Source: Alteromonas australica
Lineage (GTDB): Bacteria; Pseudomonadota; Gammaproteobacteria; Enterobacterales; Alteromonadaceae
NCBI RefSeq assembly: GCF_000730385.1
Contig: NZ_CP008849.1
Span: 2,728,001-2,792,000 of the forward strand
DNA length: 64,000 nucleotides
Direction of reading: 5' to 3'
Shown here: positions 1 through 7,032 of the stretch, one piece after another
Numbering within the stretch: position 1 is the first letter of the stretch
Layout of the letters: every line of letters starts with the position of its first letter
The notes under the pieces: generated by a model
What the model was told of the DNA's origin: nothing
The model's database searches: none
What the model saw: only the letters and a program-made list of their open reading frames with translations
Translations under genes and position numbers: made by a program

Positions 1-848
1 ATGAGCCCTTTGAATTCTTCATCGGTAAATACCAGCGTATTGTTGTCGTAAAAGGTAACGGCCTCTTTTTGTGTAATTAACCCTAAATCTATTCTGTAAA
101 TATCGCCTGAGAAAAATCGGTCTGACGGAAAATTCTCGAATAGCCATATTGACGTTGAGTCTAACAATACTAACCTTTTTCTGTCTGGACTGATGGCTGC
201 TGAAGTAATCCAACATAACTTTTCCAATGTCGTACAGGTTTTAAAAGCATCTATCTTTTCAGCATTAAAATTTGCCGCATGATCTCCTACTTTATACACA
301 TTTGTAATACCATCAAATGGCGCAGTTCGATTCTTAGTAAATAAGTAGAGGTTGTGGTCAAACTCAATAAAGGCTTCTAAATCAAAGTTCTTTTGGTGAG
401 GTTCTACGGGTGTACCATCCATTTCTGGGTAGGTAAATTTAATAATTTCTGCTTCTGTTGTGTCTGTCTTTATATCTATGGGGTTTTCAATTTTATATAT
501 GGTTAACCATCGCCTGTTATTTTCATTGTTGCCGAAATCGCCTAGAAAAAAATGACCAAACTCGTTTTGTGTCATGTCTTCCCAATCGATATTTTTTGCA
601 TTGGTTACCGTCACTTCCCTAGCTACTGAACCATCATCATTCAACATATAGAGTTTAGGCCCGTCCCCGCTATCGTTAATGGCCCAAAGACGTAATTTCT
701 TATCAAACTCAATACCCGAAATTTCACGCACCTTTGGGTCAATATCATGCTGCTTTTTGCTATACAAAGAATACGCAGCCCCCACCGTGAACAACATTGC
801 CATGCAAGCTAACAGTAGAGATATGAGTACAACGGGCTTTTTAATCAT
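1..848 (-). CDS. Secreted/anchored beta-propeller-like protein of unknown function (3' end outside window)
   Basis: Open reading frame on the minus strand from an ATG at 848 that runs off the left edge with no stop, so about 282 codons are visible and the C-terminus is missing. Residues 1-25 form a signal peptide or membrane anchor (MIKKPVVLISLLLACMAML). The next part carries EISGIEFD, WAINDSGDG, DWEDM and LGDFGNN, a pattern I associate with six-bladed propeller-like 'esterase-like' or SdiA-regulated proteins that are mostly uncharacterised. A possible ribosome site AAGGA lies about 12 nt upstream. It follows ybaB on the same strand but a terminator separates them, so it is probably its own unit. 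The fold is inferred from motif rhythm only. Confidence 0.7.
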   Translation of the reverse strand, partial: MIKKPVVLISLLLACMAMLFTVGAAYSLYSKKQHDIDPKVREISGIEFDKKLRLWAINDSGDGPKLYMLNDDGSVAREVTVTNAKNIDWEDMTQNEFGHFFLGDFGNNENNRRWLTIYKIENPIDIKTDTTEAEIIKFTYPEMDGTPVEPHQKNFDLEAFIEFDHNLYLFTKNRTAPFDGITNVYKVGDHAANFNAEKIDAFKTCTTLEKLCWITSAAISPDRKRLVLLDSTSIWLFENFPSDRFFSGDIYRIDLGLITQKEAVTFYDNNTLVFTDEEFKGL

Positions 849-918
849 GCAAATACACATCCTTGTTTACGCGTGACATTTTCGCGACCATGAATGACTG
901 TCTCAACCCGTGTTGCCA

Positions 919-961
919 ATAAAAAAGCAGTTAAGTTAACGGCGTGTTTACTTAACTGCTT
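919..961 (-). terminator. Rho-independent terminator after ybaB
   Basis: A 12-bp perfect stem (925-936 with 950-961, AAGCAGTTAAGT) with a 13-nt loop. Read on the minus strand it is followed by a run of six T, so it terminates the apt-dnaX-ybaB transcript. Confidence 0.8.
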
Positions 962-1001
962 CTGGTACGTATCGGGAACGCTGAGTCTGACTAAAAACCT
1001 C

Positions 1002-1328
1002 TTAAAACGGCATTTTGAAGCCCGGAGGTAAAGGCATGCCTCCAGTCACATCACCCATTTTTTCTTTGCTGGTTTCTTGCACGCGACGTACCGCATCGTT
1101 AAATGCTGCGGCAACTAGGTCTTCAACCATATCTTTGTCGTCGTCCATCAAAGAATCGTCAATATCAACACGACGCACGTTGTGGTTACAGGTCATTGTC
1201 ACCTTAACCATACCTGCGCCCGCTTCACCGGTAACCTCTAGGTTCGCTAAGTCGTCTTGTACTTTTTGCATGCGCTCTTGCATTTGCTGCGCCTGCTTCA
1301 TGATATTACCCATTCCACCTTTAAACAT
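1002..1328 (-). CDS. ybaB: YbaB/EbfC family nucleoid-associated protein
   Basis: A 108-residue protein of the usual length for the family. It begins [20 protein letters not shown], the standard YbaB opening with a charged helical N-terminus, and ends in the typical Pro/Gly-rich tail ([13 protein letters not shown]). YbaB/EbfC dimers bind DNA and contribute to nucleoid structure. It lies 37 nt downstream of dnaX and is probably cotranscribed. In most gammaproteobacteria recR follows immediately; here a terminator follows instead, and recR is not in the window. Confidence 0.95.
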   Translation of the reverse strand: MFKGGMGNIMKQAQQMQERMQKVQDDLANLEVTGEAGAGMVKVTMTCNHNVRRVDIDDSLMDDDKDMVEDLVAAAFNDAVRRVQETSKEKMGDVTGGMPLPPGFKMPF

Positions 1329-1365
1329 ATTTTATCTCGCTTCGTTTTGGTGTTAATTGAAACTG

Positions 1366-3906
1366 TTATCTCGCCTTTACCGTGTCGGTAACAATAGATG
1401 CATCAAACATTGATAACAGCGCTTGAATTTTTTCGTCACTTTCTAAAACTTCATGCGCATAGGCTTCGCGCATTGCTACTATTTCTTGTTGAAGTGAATA
1501 TGGTGTCTGAGCAGGGTTGCCCAATACTATTTCGATTTCCACCTGTTCACCTAACGTATGGTGTAGTGCATCCAACAATTGTTTTTTGGCACTCTCATTA
1601 AGTAAATGCGCCTGACTGTTGTCAATTTCAAGCGTAACCTGACCGTTGTTTTTACTGAAAGAGGCATGCAACACAAGCTGCTTTAATAACCCCGCCAGCG
1701 GCATTTGCTCAACCAGGTAGCTCCATTTATCTATTTGACTGGCATGCACCAGTTTTTTACCGTCTTCTAAATACGCCGTTAACTGTCCCTTATACTGCTG
1801 AGGCGCTACACCAGTATCACTTGCTTCACTAGGTTGTAGCGGGTCGCTCGACATTTGCGAATCAACGCTATTTTCATTACGCGGCATGTTCGCATGAGGC
1901 TCACTCTCGTGAGCAAAAGGCGCATGCGATTGTGACGTTACTAGGTCTTCTTCGGTCTGCACTTGTCTTGATGGCGCCTCTACCTGTGCAGGCTCAGCCA
2001 TAGACTGAGACGATGGGTTGTCGTCTCCCTTAGACTCTGTTGCCCAAGGTGGCGAATCATCCCCTAAATCTGGTGTATGCGGCGCGTTTTCCTTCGCCAC
2101 AGGTTCTTGCGCTGCTTGTGTGATATCCTGCGCGCCATTGCCTCTGCTAAGTCGGTTAAACAAGCCGTCGTCTTTGTCATTTTTGGCGGCTTTCTTGGTA
2201 CTTTCAGCTGCACTTTCAACTTTTTGCTGCTTTAATTTCTGTCGCAGTGCCAACATATCCGCCGTTGACGTAAGCTGCGCATCGTTATCACCATGCTGAA
2301 GGGCTCCGTGTGACGTGTCACTTAAATGCTCAGCATCTGCATTTTTTTCAGTGGCCTCATTGATATGCACAGGCTCTTGATAGCCAAACTCTCCCTCAAA
2401 CATGCCTGTCTCTTGTGGAGGAAGATCGTCATGATAAGCATCTAACGGCGGCGTATCATTGAACGGTGATTCATCACTTGGCGGCAATGTTTCCGGTGTC
2501 AACGCGGGTGATTGAGCTTCAGTAACAGGCTCATCAATTGGGGGTGCTTGTTCTGGCTGTGTTGGGGCGGCACCAGATTCCTCAGGTGTTAACTCAACTG
2601 GCTGTGGCTCAACTGGCTGTGTAAGAGTGGTTTCTGACTCTGGCGTTAAAGAGGATTGCTCGTCACTGTGAGAGGCTTGGCGTTGACTGACAGATGAAGA
2701 TTCCTCGGCTGGCTTTTCAGCTACCACGGCGCTGCTTGCCTCTGAAGCAGTTATTGCAGAGACTGGCGAGTTAAGTTGGGACTTTCCCGTACTGATAATC
2801 TCCTCTGTGTCGGAGATGGGTTCGTTCGGTGCAAATGTCATCATTCGCATTAGCGTCATTTCTAACGCACTTCGCCCGTCTAGCGCTAATGGTAAATCTT
2901 TACGCCCCTGCAGCGCAATCTGGTAGAACAGTTGCACTTGCTCTGGCGCTATACTTTTCGCCAGTTGAAAAATAGCCTTGGCTGAGGTGGTTTCTAGCTT
3001 ACATACATCAGGCACCCACTGAGTAAGAGCAATTTGATGTAAGGTGCTGGCTAATTCTCCAAGTACTTGACTGTAATCTGGTGCTTGCTCAGCAATATCC
3101 TGCACTAACTGCATAACATCAGTAGGCGTTTTAGTTACCACTGCGTGTAACAACTTCACCAATTGATTTTTATCCATGAGCCCTAGCATGTCGGTAACCA
3201 CCGACGCGATCACCGCATTGCCCCCTTGAGCAATAGCTTGGTCGGTAAGGCTTAGTGCGTCACGCATACTGCCTTGTGCTGCACGTGCTAATAGCGCTAA
3301 CGCTGAAGGTTCAAACGGCAGCGACTCTTCCTGTAAAATATGCGTTAATTGCCCAACTATTTGCTCCCGCGAAAGCGCCTTCAAATTAAACTGAAGACAG
3401 CGCGACAAAATAGTAATCGGCAATTTTTGCGGATCGGTGGTTGCTAACAGAAATTTAACGTGCGGAGGTGGCTCTTCAAGCGTTTTCAGCAAGGCGTTGA
3501 AGCTATGCTTTGATAGCATATGAACTTCATCGATAAGATACACCTTATAACGGCCGCGGGTTGGCTTATATTGTACGTTATCGAGTAATTCTCGGGTATC
3601 TTCAACCTTAGTGCGCGATGCCGCATCTATCTCTAGCAAATCAACATAATTACCATGCTCAATTTCTTTGCAGGTATTACATTGACCACATGGATTCGCA
3701 CCTTGCCCTTCTTCGCAATTTAAGCTTTTAGAAAAAATTCGAGCAATGGTGGTTTTGCCCACGCCACGGGTACCTGTAAACAGGTACGCATGGTGAAGCC
3801 TATCATTATCAAGCGCGTTTGAAATAGCAGAAACGACATGCTCTTGCCCTACCAGTTCACTGAACTTACCTGGGCGCCATTTCCGTGCTAATACCTGATA
3901 ACTCAT
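1366..3906 (-). CDS. dnaX: DNA polymerase III subunits gamma and tau
   Basis: 846-residue clamp-loader ATPase. The N-terminal AAA+ module has Walker A GTRGVGKT at residues 45-52, a four-Cys zinc module (CEEGQGANPCGQCNTC, about 64-79), Walker B LIDEVH near 125 and the SRC arginine-finger motif. Domain III follows to about residue 365. A long acidic Pro/Glu/Gln-rich linker (about 370-690) then leads to the tau C-terminal domain that contacts the alpha subunit. The linker is longer than in E. coli DnaX (643 residues overall), which is common in marine Alteromonadales. The start is 17 nt downstream of apt. No convincing A-AAA-AAG slippery site with hairpin was seen, so a shorter gamma form is not supported by sequence. 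Confidence 0.97.
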   Translation of the reverse strand: MSYQVLARKWRPGKFSELVGQEHVVSAISNALDNDRLHHAYLFTGTRGVGKTTIARIFSKSLNCEEGQGANPCGQCNTCKEIEHGNYVDLLEIDAASRTKVEDTRELLDNVQYKPTRGRYKVYLIDEVHMLSKHSFNALLKTLEEPPPHVKFLLATTDPQKLPITILSRCLQFNLKALSREQIVGQLTHILQEESLPFEPSALALLARAAQGSMRDALSLTDQAIAQGGNAVIASVVTDMLGLMDKNQLVKLLHAVVTKTPTDVMQLVQDIAEQAPDYSQVLGELASTLHQIALTQWVPDVCKLETTSAKAIFQLAKSIAPEQVQLFYQIALQGRKDLPLALDGRSALEMTLMRMMTFAPNEPISDTEEIISTGKSQLNSPVSAITASEASSAVVAEKPAEESSSVSQRQASHSDEQSSLTPESETTLTQPVEPQPVELTPEESGAAPTQPEQAPPIDEPVTEAQSPALTPETLPPSDESPFNDTPPLDAYHDDLPPQETGMFEGEFGYQEPVHINEATEKNADAEHLSDTSHGALQHGDNDAQLTSTADMLALRQKLKQQKVESAAESTKKAAKNDKDDGLFNRLSRGNGAQDITQAAQEPVAKENAPHTPDLGDDSPPWATESKGDDNPSSQSMAEPAQVEAPSRQVQTEEDLVTSQSHAPFAHESEPHANMPRNENSVDSQMSSDPLQPSEASDTGVAPQQYKGQLTAYLEDGKKLVHASQIDKWSYLVEQMPLAGLLKQLVLHASFSKNNGQVTLEIDNSQAHLLNESAKKQLLDALHHTLGEQVEIEIVLGNPAQTPYSLQQEIVAMREAYAHEVLESDEKIQALLSMFDASIVTDTVKAR

Positions 3907-3923
3907 TGCCTGTTATTTAATCC

Positions 3924-4460
3924 TTATTCGCCTTCAAACTCGCATAGACTAAAGCTTTCCACGCCAATTTGGTCAAGTTTTTCACGTCCACCTAAATCGG
4001 GTAAATTGATAATAAAGCCAGCATGCTCCACCTCTCCACCTAAACGGCGAATTAGCTTTGCTGAAGCGGCAATGGTGCCACCTGTTGCGAGTAAATCATC
4101 AATAAGAAGTACTTTGTCGCCAGGTTGAATGGCGTCTTTGTGTATCTCTAAAGTATCAGTACCGTATTCCAGCTCATAACATTCACTCACCACTTCGCGA
4201 GGGAGTTTATTTGGCTTTCTTACAGGCACAAACCCAATGCCCATTTCTATGGCAAGAGGCGCACCGAATAAAAAGCCGCGAGCTTCGGTACCTGCAACTT
4301 TATTGAAACCCATGCCTTGATATTTTTCTAAAAGCAGGGAAATACAGCTGCTAAACGCTTTATGATCTTCTAAAACGCTTGTTACATCTCTGAATAAAAT
4401 ACCTGGCTTTGGATAGTCAGGTACGGTTTTTACTACTGATTTTATATATTCTGCAGTCAC
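3924..4460 (-). CDS. apt: Adenine phosphoribosyltransferase
   Basis: 178 residues, normal for Apt. It converts adenine and PRPP to AMP in cytosolic purine salvage. The PRPP-binding motif [13 protein letters not shown] lies around residues 118-130, and the N-terminus ([18 protein letters not shown]) is the usual adenine-binding region. It is the first large gene of the apt-dnaX-ybaB unit. A 40-codon microprotein gene ends 22 nt upstream and may share the transcript. Confidence 0.97.
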   Translation of the reverse strand: MTAEYIKSVVKTVPDYPKPGILFRDVTSVLEDHKAFSSCISLLLEKYQGMGFNKVAGTEARGFLFGAPLAIEMGIGFVPVRKPNKLPREVVSECYELEYGTDTLEIHKDAIQPGDKVLLIDDLLATGGTIAASAKLIRRLGGEVEHAGFIINLPDLGGREKLDQIGVESFSLCEFEGE

Positions 4461-4482
4461 AATAATGCCTTGATTGTCTGCG

Positions 4483-4605
4483 TTATAACCAGAAGGTAAA
4501 CCAGCCGCAGATGATATGCATCAGCGGGAACGCAAGTAAAGTTACTAATGAAGCGAGAAAGTACCACTTGTTGTAGACTTCTTTGAAATCTGAATTGTCA
4601 GCCAT
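4483..4605 (-). CDS. 40-residue single-span membrane microprotein upstream of apt
   Basis: ATG at 4605, stop TAA at 4483-4485. The product starts [20 protein letters not shown] and continues into a hydrophobic helix ending ICGWFTFWL. That is a short polar N-terminus plus one membrane span of about 22 residues. An AGG sequence sits about 10 nt before the ATG. It lies between hvfC and apt in the same direction. I do not recognise a family. The composition looks like a real small membrane protein, not a chance frame, but its conservation is unverified. Confidence 0.5.
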   Translation of the reverse strand: MADNSDFKEVYNKWYFLASLVTLLAFPLMHIICGWFTFWL

Positions 4606-4737
4606 TTGCACTACCTAAACAATTTATGGAACCAAAAAATGGTGGTAAATGTTAATCGAAAGCACGCGCGATTGATAGCGTTAATCCAATCAAACGCTCA
4701 CTTTCAGTACAAATTTTTAGGATCTTTTGAAGAAAGA

Positions 4738-5490
4738 TTAAGCTTTGGTAAACAAAACCGTTTTTTGTAGTAAATCTGAAACGGTTTGATGTAAGCCATT
4801 CAGTAAATTTTGTGTCGGTATTTGCGGCAATTGTTCACAAAGTAGCTGCGCTAGTTGGGATAAAGCCACCCCATCTTCATATTGTATTATGGTGTTTAGC
4901 ATAACGGCCGTTACCGGGTTAACCAGGGTAAACTGCACTTCACCCTGAACATCACGATAAACAAGATAATAGTTACGTTCCGCAGACGGATGCGCCGGAA
5001 TAAAGTTCGCACCGATAAGATGTACAGGATAAGTATAGGAAGCCAAGGTTGCAAGGGGTGAAAAAAACAGTTTGTCGGTGTCTTTACAATGCGTTGACGG
5101 TGACACAGTGATAGAAGCATGACGAATACTGACGTCTAACTCAAGCCACTCATAGTGCGCTAACTCAGCTGCAAAGTTGGGTAACGAGAAAGGTAATGTG
5201 GGTTCAGTGGCCAAATAGGCGACGAACTCCTTACTTATTTCCACGAAATAGGGAGAATGGCAAGCGTGCTGATTGAAAAACTGCCTCACTAAGTGGTTCA
5301 CATCATCACTTGACAATATTGAGGTTAAAACAGGGAATCCTGATAAAACGAAGCCTTTTACATTGTTAAAAAAAAGCGACTGGTAAATTGCCATTCTTCG
5401 CTTTTCGTCTTCATTTTTTGCCTGAAAGGTTGCTGGGTCTTTAATCGCTCGTACAAATGCGCTTTGTTGCTCTTTTAGTCCGTCGCTCAT
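4738..5490 (-). CDS. hvfC: HvfC/DUF2063 partner protein of the MNIO peptide-modifying enzyme
   Basis: 250 residues. The N-terminal DUF2063 domain has RMAIYQSLFFNNVKGFV followed by GFPVLTSIL, characteristic of the putative DNA-binding/partner proteins encoded next to DUF692 enzymes. In characterised systems this protein delivers the precursor peptide to the multinuclear iron oxidase and is needed for Cys modification. The start codon overlaps the hvfB stop by 4 nt (5487-5490), so the two are translationally coupled. It closes the hvfABC operon; no DoxX-type hvfD follows. Confidence 0.88.
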   Translation of the reverse strand: MSDGLKEQQSAFVRAIKDPATFQAKNEDEKRRMAIYQSLFFNNVKGFVLSGFPVLTSILSSDDVNHLVRQFFNQHACHSPYFVEISKEFVAYLATEPTLPFSLPNFAAELAHYEWLELDVSIRHASITVSPSTHCKDTDKLFFSPLATLASYTYPVHLIGANFIPAHPSAERNYYLVYRDVQGEVQFTLVNPVTAVMLNTIIQYEDGVALSQLAQLLCEQLPQIPTQNLLNGLHQTVSDLLQKTVLFTKA

Positions 5491-6335
5491 GCCTGCGCCT
5501 TCCCGGCAAATGATGTTTCATTTTTCACCAAAGTTTGAATGGCTTTAATTCGACGTACTTCATCAAGTAGATGGCCCAAAGGCGGTAAGTTAAAGTCGCG
5601 CTCTAAGAGGGTGGGAAATACACCGTGGGTACGATATGCATGGTCAAGTAACGCCCATACCGGTTCAATAACATCTGCTCCATGGGTGTCTACTTTTAAA
5701 TCTGGGGCTTCGTCGAAATGCCCAGCAATATGCCCATACACTATTTTATTTGAGGGAAGTTTATCAATAAAGTCGTAAGCGTCGTAGCCATGATTCACGC
5801 TATTAACGTAGACATTGTTCACATCTAAAAGCATGAAAGCGCCGGATTCTGCAAGCACCGCATTTAAGAATTCAATTTCTAAAAGTGTTTGATTAGGCGC
5901 CATATAATAAGACACATTTTCCAACACCAATGGCCGTTCAATAATATCCTGAACCTGTTTTATTCTCTCAACGATGTGGTATACGGCTTCACTGGTAAAG
6001 GGAATGGGCATTAAGTCATACATATGACCTTGCCCAGAGCAATAGCTTAAATGTTCGCTGTACAGATCGATATTGTTCGCATCTAAAAACTGTTTGATGG
6101 ATTTAACGAACCCCACATCAAGTTTATCTGTACTGCCAATAGACAGTGAAAGGCCGTGGGTTGTAAAAGGTGCCTGCGATATTGCCTGTTGAAATTTGCG
6201 CTGGTATGCACCACCAAGAGGGATCCAATTTTCTGGCGCCACTTCCCAAAAATCTACTTCTGAAGGCAGTATAGGTAAGATATCAGCGAGTAACTCCCTT
6301 CTAAAACCCAGTCCAGCCCCTTCAAGATTAAACAT
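5487..6335 (-). CDS. hvfB: HvfB/DUF692 multinuclear non-heme iron oxidase (RiPP maturation)
   Basis: About 282 residues with a DUF692 TIM-barrel signature: the N-terminal GAGLGFRRE, WEVAPENWI, the SEHLSYC region, ENVSYY, LLDVNNVYVNSVNHGYDA and GHIAGH. The His/Asp/Glu residues in these motifs bind the iron cluster in known MNIO enzymes. The family oxidises cysteines of a cognate precursor to oxazolone-thioamide or thiooxazole groups. The ATG at 6335 is preferred because GAGG lies 6 nt upstream; an in-frame ATG at 6347 would add four residues but has no visible ribosome site. It is coupled to hvfC and separated from hvfA by a hairpin. Confidence 0.9.
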   Translation of the reverse strand: MFNLEGAGLGFRRELLADILPILPSEVDFWEVAPENWIPLGGAYQRKFQQAISQAPFTTHGLSLSIGSTDKLDVGFVKSIKQFLDANNIDLYSEHLSYCSGQGHMYDLMPIPFTSEAVYHIVERIKQVQDIIERPLVLENVSYYMAPNQTLLEIEFLNAVLAESGAFMLLDVNNVYVNSVNHGYDAYDFIDKLPSNKIVYGHIAGHFDEAPDLKVDTHGADVIEPVWALLDHAYRTHGVFPTLLERDFNLPPLGHLLDEVRRIKAIQTLVKNETSFAGKAQA

Positions 6336-6354
6336 TCTTCGCCTCATAATAACT

Positions 6355-6374
6355 GGGTCATCTTATGATGACCC
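6355..6374 (-). promoter_or_regulatory. Hairpin between hvfA and hvfB
   Basis: A perfect 8-bp inverted repeat GGGTCATC/GATGACCC with a TTAT loop fills the gap between precursor and enzyme genes. There is no T-run on the minus strand, so it is better explained as a mRNA-stabilising or partial-attenuation structure that lets hvfA mRNA exceed hvfBC than as a full terminator. Confidence 0.6.
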
Positions 6375-6390
6375 GAATTGTGCGCTACGC

Positions 6391-6789
6391 TTACATACTT
6401 CCGCAAGTACCTTCACCACATTTTCCTTCGCCACATTTCCCTTCTTTGGCTTTATTGGCATCGGCTTTCATGGACGCTTTATCTTCGCCACATTTGCCTT
6501 CTTTCATTTTTTTCGCTTTATCTTCGCCACACTTCCCTTCGCCACACTTGCCTTCTTTCATTTTTTTGGCTTTATCTTCGCCGCACTTTCCTTCGCCGCA
6601 TTTACCTTCTTTCATTTTTTTGGCTTTATCTTCGCCACACTTGCCTTCAGGTGCAAACTGACTATAGCCGGATTCTAATGATTGAACCCCAAATGGATTT
6701 GCTTCAGCCAATGTTGACGTTGATGCCAACGAACCTAAAACCACGGCACCTAGCGCACAAGCCATAGATGTTTTGTTGATTTGTTTCAT
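6391..6789 (-). CDS. hvfA: HvfA-type (bufferin-like) RiPP precursor with eight EGKCG motifs
   Basis: 132 residues. An export signal peptide spans about residues 1-28 (MKQINKTSMACALGAVVLGS onward, LAEA before the mature part). The mature region holds eight EGKCG motifs plus one EGTCG (Cys 51, 64, 69, 82, 87, 100, 119, 124, 129), separated by Lys-rich DKAKKMK linkers. EGKCG cysteines are the known substrates of HvfB/HvfC-type enzymes, and related bufferins bind copper or other metals in the periplasm. An SD-like AGGGG lies about 8 nt before the ATG. It is the first gene of hvfABC. Which chemical group is made here and which metal is bound cannot be told from sequence. Confidence 0.92.
   Translation of the reverse strand: MKQINKTSMACALGAVVLGSLASTSTLAEANPFGVQSLESGYSQFAPEGKCGEDKAKKMKEGKCGEGKCGEDKAKKMKEGKCGEGKCGEDKAKKMKEGKCGEDKASMKADANKAKEGKCGEGKCGEGTCGSM
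6502..6648 (-). repeat. Tandem 54-bp coding repeats in hvfA
   Basis: Two full 18-residue units EGKCGEGKCGEDKAKKMK (residues 61-96, bases 6502-6609) plus a preceding 13-residue partial copy (to 6648). The DNA copies differ only at a few positions, for example CCACAC versus CCGCAC, which indicates recent unit duplication. Confidence 0.85.
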
Positions 6790-7032
6790 GGGAATACCCC
6801 TACTTGTCGTTATCAGATTAAGACGCGCTAAGCACGTGTATAAAATAAGACCCTATAAGCTTAATTCTTATTTCAAAAAGGGTTCACGATATATACATAA
6901 ATATTATAGATGTCTAATAAGTATAATAATTTTATATATTCTGTTACATGTCAAACAAGCAAAATCCGTTTACGTTTTAATCAAATCAGGTTAGCTTAGA
7001 ACCGCGTTATTAACCTTTAGTTGAATCTATAA

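Noticed and set aside
2330-2360. A-rich run in dnaX as a programmed frameshift site for gamma
   Set aside because: It is a plain run in the linker with no convincing slippery heptamer plus hairpin, and lies well away from the usual gamma end.
6483-6650. Regularly spaced repeats that could look like a CRISPR array
   Set aside because: The units are contiguous, in frame, and encode EGKCG peptides; there are no unique spacers and no cas genes.
6196-6767. Phe/Ser-rich open frames on the plus strand opposite hvfA
   Set aside because: They are antisense shadows of the repetitive EGKCG coding sequence; all three frames stay open because the repeat unit is a multiple of three.
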